Positions 55,980 to 64,000 of a stretch of DNA of 64,000 bases are shown one piece after another. The stretch lies in contig NZ_JAATEN010000002.1 in assembly GCF_012034935.1 (NCBI RefSeq), forward strand, positions 1-64,000. Reading direction: 5' to 3'. A program made the translations under genes and the position numbers. This stretch comes from Streptomyces zingiberis (GTDB taxonomy: Bacteria > Actinomycetota > Actinomycetes > Streptomycetales > Streptomycetaceae). Positions within the stretch are counted from its first letter, which is position 1. The number at the start of each line of letters is the position of its first letter. A model generated the notes under the pieces. It had not been told where the DNA came from. It was given only the letters and a program-made list of their open reading frames with translations, and made no database searches.

Positions 55980-55988
55980 TTGTCCACA
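55980..55988 (+). promoter_or_regulatory. DnaA box TTGTCCACA
   Basis: Exact match to the preferred Streptomyces DnaA box. Together with 55962-55970 it forms a close tandem pair upstream of the comEA promoter, well away from any origin-like gene order (no dnaA, dnaN or rpmH in this window). Confidence 0.8.
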
Positions 55989-56027
55989 GCTCCGCGGTGG
56001 TCCCGGCGGAGTTCCTCCGGGCTCCTC

Positions 56028-56040
56028 TACCGTCGCCGCC
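56028..56040 (+). promoter_or_regulatory. -10 element TACCGT placed for a leaderless comEA mRNA
   Basis: TACCGT (56028-56033), 7 nt, then ATG 56041. The DnaA boxes would lie about 53-79 nt upstream of the transcription start. Confidence 0.5.
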
Positions 56041-57072
56041 ATGGACCTCTCCTCACGCTCCGTAGCCGATCGTTCCGCGCTCCTCCGTGACGGCAGCGGC
56101 GATCCCCACCGGGCCCCGGGCCGGGCCCCGGACAGCGACCGGCACCCCCGGCATCGCCACCGTGCGCGGCGGCCCACCGCCCCGGGACACGACCGGCCCG
56201 GGCCGTCCGTCACTCCGCGGGCCAGGGCCGGCAGGCTCTTCGGCGAACTGCCGGAGAGCGGGCCTCTCCCCTCCGTCGTCCCCGGTCCGGCGGGGGGAGG
56301 CCGTGCGGAGGAGCCCGAAGTCCGCTGGCCCACCCGCTGGTGGCTCGCGGTCCGCGAACGCCTCCCGTTGTGGGTGCGGGCGCGGTGCGGTACCGACCCG
56401 AGAACCCTCGCGGCCCTGGCCGTCGTGCTGGCTCTCGCCGTCGGGTACGCCGGCTACCACTTCTGGACCGGGCGCGCGGAGACGGTGCGGGCGCGGTCGG
56501 CGGAACCGGCCGCCGCGGAAGCCCCGGCCGAGCCCGGGACCGCCGCAGGGCCGGGTGGCGCGGCACCCGCGCGCGCCCATGGCTCCGCACCGGCCGTGGC
56601 CGGCGGCGGCGCCGTCGTGGTGGACGTGGTGGGGAAGGTGCGCCGCCCGGGCGTCCAGCGGCTGCCCGCCGGCTCGCGGGTCGCCGACGCGCTGCGCGCG
56701 GCGGGCGGTGTCCGCGACGGCACCGACACCGACGGGCTCAATCGCGCCCGGATCCTGACCGACGGCGAGCAGATCGTGGTGGGCGCCCCGGCGGCGGACC
56801 CGCCCGCCGCCGGCGGGGCCCCGGCCGGAGCGGCCGGGCCGGGGACGCCCGCCGTCGGCGGCGGTGGGGGCACCCCCACCGCGCCGATCAGTCTCGGTAC
56901 TGCCACCCTGGAGCAGCTGGACGGGCTGCCGGGCGTCGGCCCGGTGCTGGCCCAGCGCATTCTCGACCATCGTGACCAGCAGGGCGGGTTCAGCTCTGTC
57001 GATCAGCTCCGTGAGGTCAACGGCATCGGAGAACGCCGTTTCGCAGACATCAGCCCGCTGGTGCGGCCGTGA
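56041..57072 (+). CDS. comEA: ComEA-type helix-hairpin-helix DNA-binding membrane protein
   Basis: 343 residues. A long Arg/Pro/His-rich cytoplasmic head (residues 1-115) precedes one membrane helix (about 121-139, TLAALAVVLALAVGYAGYHF), an outside SLBB domain (VVVDVVGKVRRPGVQRLPAG, LTDGEQIVVGAP) and a C-terminal double helix-hairpin-helix (LDGLPGVGPVLAQRILDHR and VNGIGERRFADI) that binds double-stranded DNA. In competent bacteria ComEA hands DNA to ComEC, whose gene overlaps this stop. ATG 56041 is next to a -10 hexamer. Natural competence is not established for Streptomyces. Confidence 0.93.
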   Translation: MDLSSRSVADRSALLRDGSGDPHRAPGRAPDSDRHPRHRHRARRPTAPGHDRPGPSVTPRARAGRLFGELPESGPLPSVVPGPAGGGRAEEPEVRWPTRWWLAVRERLPLWVRARCGTDPRTLAALAVVLALAVGYAGYHFWTGRAETVRARSAEPAAAEAPAEPGTAAGPGGAAPARAHGSAPAVAGGGAVVVDVVGKVRRPGVQRLPAGSRVADALRAAGGVRDGTDTDGLNRARILTDGEQIVVGAPAADPPAAGGAPAGAAGPGTPAVGGGGGTPTAPISLGTATLEQLDGLPGVGPVLAQRILDHRDQQGGFSSVDQLREVNGIGERRFADISPLVRP

Positions 57073-60000
57073 CCCGCACGGCCCGTCGCGACCGCGGAAC
57101 CCCACCGGACGTGCCGCGGCCGGTGAGGGAGGGGCCGGTGGATCTGCGGCTGATTCCCTGCGCCGTGGCGGGCTGGGCCGCAGCGGCCGTCGCGCTCGGG
57201 GCACGCCCCGCCGCCGGCGCGGTCGGCGCGGTGTGCTGTGCGGTCACGGGCGTGGCGCTGCTGGCGGCCGCTCCTGCCCGGCGTGTCCTGGCCGGGGTGG
57301 CGCGGCGGCCCGCCAGGGGACGGCGTGCGGAACCTCTCCGGGGAGGCCCGGGGCCGGCCCCGGACCTCCCCGGAGGAGGTGCCGTCGCTCCGGGCCGGTG
57401 GTCGGCCCGGCCGGGCAGCGCGCGGGTGGCGGCGGCGGGAGTTCTGCTGTGCGCCTCGGCGGCGGCCGGGTCCGCCGCGCTGCACGCGGCGGACCTGTAC
57501 CGGGGGCCGCTTCCCGGTCTGGCCCGGCAGGCTGCGCAGGTGACGGTGGAGGCCGAGGTCACCGGGGATCCGCGGCTCACCCGTCCGCGGGTGAACGGGC
57601 CCCGGACCGTCCCGCCCGTCGTCGTGGTCGCGGGGGAGGCCCGGCGGATCCTCGGACCGGACGGCACCGTGACGGACATCCGGACCCCGGTCCTGGTCGT
57701 GGCGCCGCGCCCCGCGGACGACCGCCCGGCGGCACGGGAGCGGCAGGCGTGGCTGAGGCTGCTGCCGACGACCCGGCTGCGGTTACGGGCTCGGGTGGTG
57801 CCACCCCTGGGTGGGGTGGACCGTACGGCGGCCGTCCTCCGGGTGACCGGCAGCGGCGGGCCGGTGGTCATCGGGGAGCCCACAGCCGTCCAGCGTGCGG
57901 CGGGTGAGCTGAGGGCAGGGCTGCGGCAGGCGTCGGACGGGCTCTCCCCGGACGCGCGGGCGCTGCTGCCCGGGCTGGTCGTGGGGGACACCTCTCGCGT
58001 CCCCGCCGATCTGGACCGCGTCTTCGACGCCACCGAACTGGTCCACCTGCTCTCCGTCAGCGGAGCCAACCTCACGATCGTGCTGGCCCTGCTGATCGGG
58101 CCACCTCATCTGGCGGTCCGGGCCGAACGGCGCGGCCTGGCTCCCCGGTTCGGCATCTCGCTGCGGGGCACGGCGGTGCTGGGCGGAGCGCTCACCCTGG
58201 CCTTCGTGGTGGTCTGCCGGCCCGAGCCGAGCGTGCTGCGGGCCGCCGCATGCGGAGGGATCACCCTGCTGGCCATTGCCACCGGCCGCCGCAGATCTCT
58301 GCTCCCGGCCCTCGCCGCGGCCGTACTGCTCCTGGTGCTGTACGACCCCTGGCTCGCCCGTTCGTACGGGTTCCTGCTGTCCGTCTCGGCCACCGGCGCG
58401 CTGCTCACGCTCGCTCCGCGCTGGAGCGCGGCGCTCCAGCGCCGCGGGGTGCCGCCCCGGGTGGCGGAGGTGCTGGCGGCCGCCGCGGCGGCACAAGCGG
58501 TGTGCGCCCCCGTGGTGGCGGTGCTCGCGTCGCGGGTGAGCCTGGTCGCCATCCCCTGCAACCTGCTCGCCGAGGTTGCTGTCGCTCCGGCCACGATCCT
58601 CGGGTTCGCGGCGCTGGCGACCGCGACCTGGGCGATGCCCGCCGCGGAGGCGCTCGCCTGGCTGGCCGGGTGGCCGGTGGAGTGGATCGCGACCGTGGCG
58701 CGCGCCGGGGCGGCACTGCCCGGAGCCGAGATGGAGTGGCCGGACGGCTGGACGGGCGGGGTGCTGCTCGTGTTGCTCACCGTCGTGCTGGTCCCCGTGG
58801 CGGGGCTGCTGGCCCGCCGCCCGTGGGTGTGCGGGGTGTGCGTGCTGGTCCTGCTGGCGGTGGTGTTCCGGCCCGCGCCACTGCCGCGGTTCGTCACCGG
58901 GTGGCCGCCACCGGACTGGCGGATGGCCGTCTGCGACGTCGGCCAAGGGGATGCTCTGGTGCTGGCGGCGGGCGGGGACCGCGCGGTGGTCGTCGACGCC
59001 GGCCCCGAGCCGGAGGCGGTGGACCGGTGCCTGCGCGACCTCGGTGTCCGCAGCGTCCCCCTGCTGGTGCTGACGCACTTCCACGCGGACCACGTGTCCG
59101 GTCTGCCCGGTCTGCTCCGGGGCCGGTCGGTGGGGGCGATCGAGACCACCACCCTCGAGGAACCCCCGGGGCAGGCCGCGTTCGTACGCCGTACGGCGTC
59201 GGCCGCGGGGGTCGAGGTGCTGCGGAGCACGCCGGGGCCGCGGCGACTGGGGCCCCTGGACTGGCAGGTCCTCTGGCCGTTGCCCGGCCGTGCGGCCGGC
59301 GGCGGGGCCAACGACGCCAGCGTCACGATGCTGGTGCGCACCGGCGGTCTGACGCTGCTGCTCCTCGGAGACCTCGAACCGCTCGCGCAGCAGCGGCTGG
59401 CGTCCACCGCGGGGTTGCCGCCGGTGGACGTCCTGAAAGTCGCCCACCATGGGTCCGCGTACCAGGACCCGGGGCTGCTGGCGCGGCTGCGGCCCCGGAT
59501 CGCCCTCATCAGCTGCGGTGCCGACAACAGCTACGGGCACCCCGCCCCGCGGACGGTGGCCGCGCTCCGCGCCGGGGGCGCCGTCGTCCTGCGTACCGAT
59601 CGGGACGGTTCGATCGCCGTGACCGGTCCTCGCGCGCGGCCCGCGGCGGTGGTCGCGGGAAGACGGGCCGACTCCCCGGGGCGGGCGGGCGCCCGCGGAC
59701 GGCGGAACCCCCGCGGCAGGAGCGGCCCGGGACAGCGGAATCCCCGCGGAAGGAGGGACTCCCGGGGCCGGAGGGGGCCCTGCCCGAGGGGAGGTCGGTC
59801 GCCTACTCGGACTCCAGCCAGCCGTCGTACTCGGCGGCCAGCGCGTGCAGGGCCGCCGGGTCCGGGCCGGTGGCCGAGGCCTCCAGAACCACCAGCCACT
59901 GGGCGTCCTCGGCGTCGTCCTCACCGGCGAGCGCCTCCCGGACGACCTCGGGCGCCGTTCCGAGGCCGAACCGGTCGGCCGCCTCGGCAGCCGCCTCCTC

Positions 60001-60326
60001 GGCCGCCTCCCGGTCCGGCAGCACCAGCAGATGGTGGCGCGCGGCGACGGGAGGGGCCGGCGCCCGGTCACCGGCCGGTCCGCCGCCGGCCCAGGGGTGT
60101 GTTCCGCTCATACGCTCATTGTGCTGGACGGGGAGGAGGCACCCGCACGGCGGAGTGCGTACAGGGCCCAGGCCGCCCGGTCCGCCACCGGTCTCCGGCT
60201 GTCGGTGTCCCATGGGATGCTGGTCGGCGATGGCCAGGAAGACGACCACCGACGATCTGCTCGCCCCTGTCACCCTCGCCGTGGGCCAGGAGGAACTTCT
60301 CCTGGAGCGCGCGGTGCGAGAGGTGA
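57069..60326 (+). CDS. comEC: ComEC/Rec2 family DNA-uptake channel protein, with abnormal C-terminal extension
   Basis: 1085 residues from GTG 57069, which overlaps the comEA stop (GTGA). N-terminal helices and an OB-like outside domain (VTVEAEVTGDPRL) lead to the competence channel helices (LLSVSGANLTIVLALL, PEPSVLRAAACGGITLLAI) and a metallo-beta-lactamase domain (VGQGDALVLAAGGDRAVVVD, THFHADHVSGL, VAHHGSAYQDP). Recognisable ComEC ends near 59630 (RTDRDGSIAVTGP). The next ~230 codons are Arg/Pro-rich, run antisense to the gene at 59803-60111 and enter holA by 97 nt. I suspect a lost stop or an indel near 59640-59800; the true protein probably ends there. Confidence 0.85.
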   Translation: MTRTARRDRGTPPDVPRPVREGPVDLRLIPCAVAGWAAAAVALGARPAAGAVGAVCCAVTGVALLAAAPARRVLAGVARRPARGRRAEPLRGGPGPAPDLPGGGAVAPGRWSARPGSARVAAAGVLLCASAAAGSAALHAADLYRGPLPGLARQAAQVTVEAEVTGDPRLTRPRVNGPRTVPPVVVVAGEARRILGPDGTVTDIRTPVLVVAPRPADDRPAARERQAWLRLLPTTRLRLRARVVPPLGGVDRTAAVLRVTGSGGPVVIGEPTAVQRAAGELRAGLRQASDGLSPDARALLPGLVVGDTSRVPADLDRVFDATELVHLLSVSGANLTIVLALLIGPPHLAVRAERRGLAPRFGISLRGTAVLGGALTLAFVVVCRPEPSVLRAAACGGITLLAIATGRRRSLLPALAAAVLLLVLYDPWLARSYGFLLSVSATGALLTLAPRWSAALQRRGVPPRVAEVLAAAAAAQAVCAPVVAVLASRVSLVAIPCNLLAEVAVAPATILGFAALATATWAMPAAEALAWLAGWPVEWIATVARAGAALPGAEMEWPDGWTGGVLLVLLTVVLVPVAGLLARRPWVCGVCVLVLLAVVFRPAPLPRFVTGWPPPDWRMAVCDVGQGDALVLAAGGDRAVVVDAGPEPEAVDRCLRDLGVRSVPLLVLTHFHADHVSGLPGLLRGRSVGAIETTTLEEPPGQAAFVRRTASAAGVEVLRSTPGPRRLGPLDWQVLWPLPGRAAGGGANDASVTMLVRTGGLTLLLLGDLEPLAQQRLASTAGLPPVDVLKVAHHGSAYQDPGLLARLRPRIALISCGADNSYGHPAPRTVAALRAGGAVVLRTDRDGSIAVTGPRARPAAVVAGRRADSPGRAGARGRRNPRGRSGPGQRNPRGRRDSRGRRGPCPRGGRSPTRTPASRRTRRPARAGPPGPGRWPRPPEPPATGRPRRRPHRRAPPGRPRAPFRGRTGRPPRQPPPRPPPGPAAPADGGARRREGPAPGHRPVRRRPRGVFRSYAHCAGRGGGTRTAECVQGPGRPVRHRSPAVGVPWDAGRRWPGRRPPTICSPLSPSPWARRNFSWSARCER
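59803..60111 (-). CDS. Conserved hypothetical protein (102 aa) antisense to the comEC extension
   Basis: 102 residues from ATG 60109-60111 (MSGTHPWAGGG). An N-terminal Gly/Pro/Ala stretch is followed by ARHHLLVLPDREAAEEAAAEAADRFG, VVREALAGEDDAEDAQWLVVLE and ALHALAAEYDGWLESE, a compact acidic alpha/beta-looking protein. Its composition is much more protein-like than the plus-strand reading over the same bases, and similar proteins sit between comEC and holA in other Streptomyces as I recall. Function unknown. Confidence 0.75.
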   Translation of the reverse strand: MSGTHPWAGGGPAGDRAPAPPVAARHHLLVLPDREAAEEAAAEAADRFGLGTAPEVVREALAGEDDAEDAQWLVVLEASATGPDPAALHALAAEYDGWLESE

Positions 60327-61225
60327 TCACGGCGGCGCGCGCCGCCGACCCCGACACGGATGTCCGCGACCTCACGCCCGACGCGCTGCGGCCCGGCACA
60401 CTGGCCGAGCTGACCAGCCCTTCGCTCTTCGCCGAGCGCAAGGTGGTCGTCGTGCAGAACGCCCAGGACCTCTCCGCGGACACCGTGAAGGACGTCAAGT
60501 CCTATCTCGGTGCCCCGGCCGAGGAGATCACTCTGGTCCTGGTCCACGCCGGCGGGGCCAAGGGCAAAGGGCTGCTGGACGCGGCGCGCAAGGCCGGCGC
60601 CCGGGAGGTCAATTGTCCGAAGATGACCAAGCCGGCCGACCGCCTGGCATTCGTACGCGGCGAGTTCCGTGCCGCCGGGCGGGCGGCGACCGCCGAGGCG
60701 TGCCAGGCGCTGCTCGACGCACTCGGCAGTGACCTGCGCGAACTGGCGAGCGCCTGCTCCCAGCTCGCGGCGGACGTCGAGGGCCCTATCGACGAGGCGG
60801 TGGTGGCGCGGTACTACACGGGCCGGGCGGAGAGCTCCAGTTTCACCGTTGCCGACCGCGCGGTGGAGGGCCGGGCCGCGGAGGCGCTGGAAGCCCTGCG
60901 CTGGTCCCTCGCCACGGGGGTAGCCCCCGTGATGATCACCAGTGCGCTGGCCCAGGGAATCCGGGCCATCGGCAAGCTCGCCTCCGCTCCGCGCGGCGCG
61001 CGCCCCGGTGACCTCGCCCGGGACCTCGGCATGCCGCCGTGGAAGATCGACCGGGTACGGCAGCAGATGCGCGGCTGGTCCGCCGACGGGGTGTCGGACG
61101 CCTTGCGGGCCGTCGCGGAGGCGGACGCGGCCGTGAAGGGCGGTGGCCTCGACCCGGGTTACGCGCTGGAGAAGGCCGTCGTGGCGGTGGCGCGCGCGGC
61201 GCGCCCGGCCCGTCCGGTGGGCTGA
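60230..61225 (+). CDS. holA: DNA polymerase III subunit delta
   Basis: 331 residues. Clamp-loader subunit that opens the sliding clamp. The family N-terminus ARKTTTDDLLAPVTLAVGQEELLLERAV, ERKVVVVQNAQDL, NCPKMTKPADRLAFVRGEF and WSLATGVAPVMITSALAQGIR are typical of actinobacterial HolA. The first 97 nt overlap the suspect comEC extension. A terminator hairpin lies ~200 nt downstream. Confidence 0.95.
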   Translation: MARKTTTDDLLAPVTLAVGQEELLLERAVREVITAARAADPDTDVRDLTPDALRPGTLAELTSPSLFAERKVVVVQNAQDLSADTVKDVKSYLGAPAEEITLVLVHAGGAKGKGLLDAARKAGAREVNCPKMTKPADRLAFVRGEFRAAGRAATAEACQALLDALGSDLRELASACSQLAADVEGPIDEAVVARYYTGRAESSSFTVADRAVEGRAAEALEALRWSLATGVAPVMITSALAQGIRAIGKLASAPRGARPGDLARDLGMPPWKIDRVRQQMRGWSADGVSDALRAVAEADAAVKGGGLDPGYALEKAVVAVARAARPARPVG

Positions 61226-61731
61226 CGGGGCCCTCGCCGGCAGCCCGGGGTCCGTCCTCTCCGGGCACGGCCATGGGGCGCCACCGCCCCCTCCAGGTCC
61301 GTCACCTTCAGGGCCGCCGCCCCAAGGCCGCCGCTCGGGACCGTCGCCCCGGACGGCCAACCCAGGGCTGCCGCCCAAGGGCTGGCCGGCCCCCCGGACT
61401 GCCGGCCCAGGAACGCCGAAGGCCCCGTGACCCCTGGGGAAGGGGTCACGGGACCTCGGATCGAACCGTGTGCGCCGCACCCGCGTGGCGAACGCAGGCC
61501 GCGTGCGGCGTGTGCCGCGGCCGGGGGCCGCGGATGAAGAGAGGTGTGCCGGTACGGAGCGGTTGAGAGGGCCCGCTGAGTCCGTCACCGGCCGGCCGGG
61601 ACACCGGTCCCGGTCCGGGTGGCTCTTCGCCGGCCGGGGCGGGGTGCCGCCGGACCGCTCGGAGCCTGCCATCGGGCTTCCGGCCGGAGGGGCCGGACGC
61701 GCCGGGGCGTGCCGGGCTGTGTGCCGGAGGC
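61226..61731 (+). other. Intergenic region between holA and rpsT
   Basis: 506 nt between convergent genes. Contains a strong hairpin at 61424-61452 (12 bp, loop GGGGA). The remainder is GC-rich with no convincing frame. Confidence 0.5.
61424..61452 (+). terminator. Bidirectional terminator between holA and rpsT
   Basis: A perfect 12-bp stem (61424-61435 with 61441-61452). It lies 200 nt after holA and 280 nt after the minus-strand rpsT stop. Confidence 0.75.
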
Positions 61732-61998
61732 TCAGCCCTGCGCGGAGGAGACCCGGTGGGCCAGCGCCGACTTCTTGTTGGCGGCGGCGTTCTTGTGGAT
61801 CACGCCCTTGCTGGCGGCCTTGTCGAGCTTCCGGGAGGCCTCGCGGGCGAGAACGGTGGCCTTCTCCAGGTCACCGGCCTCGACGGCCTCACGGGTCTTG
61901 CGGATCGCGGTCTTGAGCGAGGACTTGACGGCCTTGTTCCGCTGGCGCGCCTTCTCGTTCGTCTTGTTCCGCTTGATCTGGGACTTGATGTTCGCCAC
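61732..61998 (-). CDS. rpsT: 30S ribosomal protein S20
   Basis: 88 residues, full length, the usual basic helical S20 ([39 protein letters not shown]). Start is GTG at 61996-61998 with AAAGG eight bases upstream on the minus strand. It is divergent from lepA, a common arrangement in actinobacteria. Confidence 0.97.
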   Translation of the reverse strand: MANIKSQIKRNKTNEKARQRNKAVKSSLKTAIRKTREAVEAGDLEKATVLAREASRKLDKAASKGVIHKNAAANKKSALAHRVSSAQG

Positions 61999-62629
61999 GT
62001 AAAGAGCCTTTGCAGATACGTCGGGTTTCCCCGGGGATTCCTGGGCTGTGCGTCCCGCCTGTCCGCCCGGGCTCGCCGGTGACCGCTCACCGGTGACTCA
62101 CCCTGGGCTCACCTGCCCTGGGACGCACCTGTGTGGTCTCCGGCCGGTCCGGCGGAGGCGCCGTGTGAAGAGGGCACGGGACGCGGTGGACCAGGCTACC
62201 AGCAGGCCGGAGGCCTCCCAAACCGGACCGGGCCCCGCGGCCATGGGACGATGGGGGGAAGGTCACCGCGCGGTCCGTCCGGCGGACGAGTCGCCGAACG
62301 GCATCGGCCGTACGGTACGGCGTCACCGCACGACCGCGCAGGAGGTGACGGCCGGCTCCGTGACCTGGCCCGCACGGCCGATCGGGCACCACCCGCGACG
62401 CCACCGTGCGACCGCAGAACGACGGCGGGAACGACCCGATCGACCAGAAGCGACAGAACGGCCGGAACCACGGAGCAGCCGGAACCACAGCACGAGCCGG
62501 AACCACAGCACGATCAGAACGGCCGGGACCCGGTCCGGAACCTCTCCGGCCCGGCCCCCGGAAGCAAAAGCCAGAACCGAAACAGAACCAGAACGACCAA
62601 GCTGCGTCTCATCACCGAATGGACCCTGC
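61999..62629 (+). other. Divergent region between rpsT and lepA
   Basis: 631 nt. Near rpsT is an inverted repeat CCGGTGA-CCGC-TCACCGG (about 62079-62097). From ~62400 to 62600 the sequence becomes A-richer and repeats GAAC about a dozen times, including an exact 18-bp tandem duplication (62477-62512). No gene is apparent. Confidence 0.5.
62477..62512 (+). repeat. 18-bp tandem duplication upstream of lepA
   Basis: AGCCGGAACCACAGCACG occurs twice in direct succession (62477-62494 and 62495-62512), inside a GAAC-rich stretch about 120-150 nt upstream of lepA. Confidence 0.85.
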
Positions 62630-64000
62630 GTGCCCGCGACCCCTACCCATGTGCCGGAGCCGAGCCGTACCGATCCGGCGCTGATCCGCAACTTCTGCAT
62701 CATCGCGCACATCGACCACGGGAAGTCGACCCTCGCCGACCGGATGCTCCAGCTGACCGGCGTGGTCGAGCAACGTCAGATGCGTGCCCAGTATCTCGAC
62801 CGCATGGACATCGAGCGTGAGCGCGGCATCACCATCAAGTCCCAGGCGGTGCGCCTCCCGTGGGCACCCTCGGCCGGTGAGGGCCGGGACACCACCCACG
62901 TGCTCAACATGATCGACACGCCCGGGCACGTCGACTTCACCTATGAGGTCTCCCGCTCCCTGGCCGCCTGTGAGGGCTGCATCCTCCTGGTGGACGCGGC
63001 CCAGGGCATCGAGGCCCAGACCCTCGCCAACCTCTATCTGGCGATGGAGAACGAGCTCACGATCATCCCGGTGCTCAACAAGATCGACCTGCCGGCCGCG
63101 CAGCCCGAGAAGTTCGCCGCCGAGCTGGCGCACCTCATCGGCTGTGACCCGGCCGACGTGCTGAAGGTCTCGGCGAAGACCGGTGAGGGCGTGGCGGAGC
63201 TGCTGGACAAGGTCGTCGCGGAGGTCCCGCCGCCGGTGGGGAACGCGGACGCCCCGGCCCGAGCGATGATCTTCGACTCGGTCTACGACGCCTACCGCGG
63301 TGTGGTCACGTATGTGAAGGTCGTCGACGGGGCGCTCGCCAGGCGGGAGCGCATCCGCATGATGTCCACCGGCGCGACGCACGAGCTGCTGGAGATCGGT
63401 GTCAGCTCGCCCGAGATGTCCTCCTCCGACGGTCTCGGCGTCGGTGAGGTCGGTTATCTGATCACCGGGGTGAAGGACGTCCGCCAGTCCAAGGTCGGCG
63501 ACACGGTCACCCTCTATTCGAAGGGCGCCACGGAGCCGCTGGGCGGCTACAAGGACCCCAAGCCGATGGTCTTCTCCGGCCTCTACCCGCTGGACGGCTC
63601 GGACTACCCGGAGCTCCGGGAGGCCCTCGACAAGCTCCAGCTCAACGACGCCGCCCTGGTCTACGAGCCGGAGACCTCCGCCGCGCTGGGCTTCGGCTTC
63701 CGGGTGGGCTTCCTGGGCCTGCTGCACCTGGACGTCATCCGGGAGCGGCTGGAGCGGGAGTTCGGTCTCGGCCTGATCGCCACCGCGCCGAACGTGATCT
63801 ACCGGGTGGTCATGGAGGACGGTACCGAGTACCAGGTCACCAACCCCAGTGAGTTCCCCACCGGCAAGATCGCCGAGGTGCACGAGCCGGTGGTCCGGGC
63901 GACGCTCCTCGCCCCCAGCGAGTTCATCGGCGCGATCATGGAGCTCTGCCAGACCCGCCGCGGCACCCTCCTGGGCATGGACTACCTCTCCGAGGACCGG
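62630..64000 (+). CDS. lepA: Elongation factor 4 (LepA), 3' end outside the window
   Basis: 457 of about 620 residues are visible. Translational GTPase that back-translocates or remodels stalled ribosomes and aids initiation. G motifs are AHIDHGKST (G1), RGITIK (G2), DTPGHVDF (G3), NKIDLP (G4) and SAKTG (G5); domain II and the LepA-specific [16 protein letters not shown] segment follow. GTG 62630 gives the family N-terminus [20 protein letters not shown]. The frame is still open at the window edge. Confidence 0.96.
   Translation, partial: MPATPTHVPEPSRTDPALIRNFCIIAHIDHGKSTLADRMLQLTGVVEQRQMRAQYLDRMDIERERGITIKSQAVRLPWAPSAGEGRDTTHVLNMIDTPGHVDFTYEVSRSLAACEGCILLVDAAQGIEAQTLANLYLAMENELTIIPVLNKIDLPAAQPEKFAAELAHLIGCDPADVLKVSAKTGEGVAELLDKVVAEVPPPVGNADAPARAMIFDSVYDAYRGVVTYVKVVDGALARRERIRMMSTGATHELLEIGVSSPEMSSSDGLGVGEVGYLITGVKDVRQSKVGDTVTLYSKGATEPLGGYKDPKPMVFSGLYPLDGSDYPELREALDKLQLNDAALVYEPETSAALGFGFRVGFLGLLHLDVIRERLEREFGLGLIATAPNVIYRVVMEDGTEYQVTNPSEFPTGKIAEVHEPVVRATLLAPSEFIGAIMELCQTRRGTLLGMDYLSEDR

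Larger units (their letters stand above)
55424..56040 (+). other. Long intergenic region between degV and comEA
   Basis: 617 nt. It holds a 9-bp tandem repeat (55723-55767), two DnaA boxes (55962-55988) and the comEA -10 (56028-56033). Open frames over it (including a collagen-like GAPGAPG reading) are artefacts of the repeat. Confidence 0.6.

Noticed and set aside
55605-56090. Collagen-like GAPGAPG open frame
   Set aside because: It comes from the 9-bp repeat and crosses the DnaA boxes and comEA promoter; no ribosome site.

Overview
The window is a very GC-rich actinobacterial core-genome segment. Gene order and protein wording point to a Streptomyces or a close relative: tig-clpP1-clpP2-clpX, valS-folC-ndk, mreBCD-mrdA-rodA, an RNase E/G with long disordered arms, rplU-rpmA-obgE, proB/proA, nadD-LCP-rsfS, leuS, comEA-comEC-holA, rpsT/lepA. 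Many genes start with GTG, and terminators are long GC hairpins that mostly lack a U-tract. I see no mobile element, prophage or CRISPR array. It looks like chromosomal core.

Layout. 1-3.3 kb: end of trigger factor, then the Clp protease genes behind a ClgR-type operator. 3.4-5.5 kb (minus): two paralogous Pro/Gly/Tyr-rich single-pass membrane proteins. 5.7-11.1 kb: valS, folC, a DUF4233 protein and ndk. 11.4-17.8 kb: the mre spore-wall cluster (mreB, mreC, mreD, mrdA, rodA). 17.9-28.5 kb: a TIGR03960 radical-SAM protein and its TIGR03936 partner, then rne, rplU, rpmA and obgE. 28.5-32.1 kb: galE and a convergent glycerophosphotransferase-like membrane protein. 32.6-36.2 kb: proB, an unknown gene and proA. 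36.3-44.1 kb: two membrane proteins sharing an SVVFDE motif, an M48 protease (minus), a 54-residue membrane protein, nadD, an LCP glycopolymer transferase, rsfS and a phosphatase/mutase. 44.3-46.6 kb: two identical tRNA-Ala(GGC) genes flanking two tiny zinc-ribbon genes and a GT87 mannosyltransferase. 47.1-50.1 kb (minus): a haem-b membrane protein with a NuoF-like flavoprotein. 50.2-53.4 kb: leuS behind a predicted leucine attenuator. 53.5-64 kb: a coiled-coil membrane protein, DegV, comEA (with two upstream DnaA boxes), comEC, holA, rpsT (minus) and the first three quarters of lepA.

How the genes work together. Much of the window serves envelope growth and sporulation: MreBCD/PBP2/RodA make peptidoglycan, while the LCP protein, the glycerophosphotransferase-like protein, GalE and GT87 fit cell-wall glycopolymer or polyprenyl-sugar synthesis. 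A second theme is the translation and proteolysis core (Clp, ValS, LeuS, L21, L27, S20, Obg, RsfS, LepA, tRNAs, RNase E). A third is proline and NAD synthesis.

Most unusual signals: (1) a leuS leader peptide with three Leu codons followed by a terminator hairpin; (2) paired DnaA boxes just upstream of comEA; (3) a haem-b/NuoF-like redox pair whose second gene appears to have an ATA codon where a start is expected; (4) two genes that appear to start with CTG; (5) a recurring TANNNT-N6-8-start arrangement that suggests many leaderless mRNAs; (6) arginine-rich repeat arrays around the RNase E core. Family names and homologue statements come from memory of these families; no database search was run.
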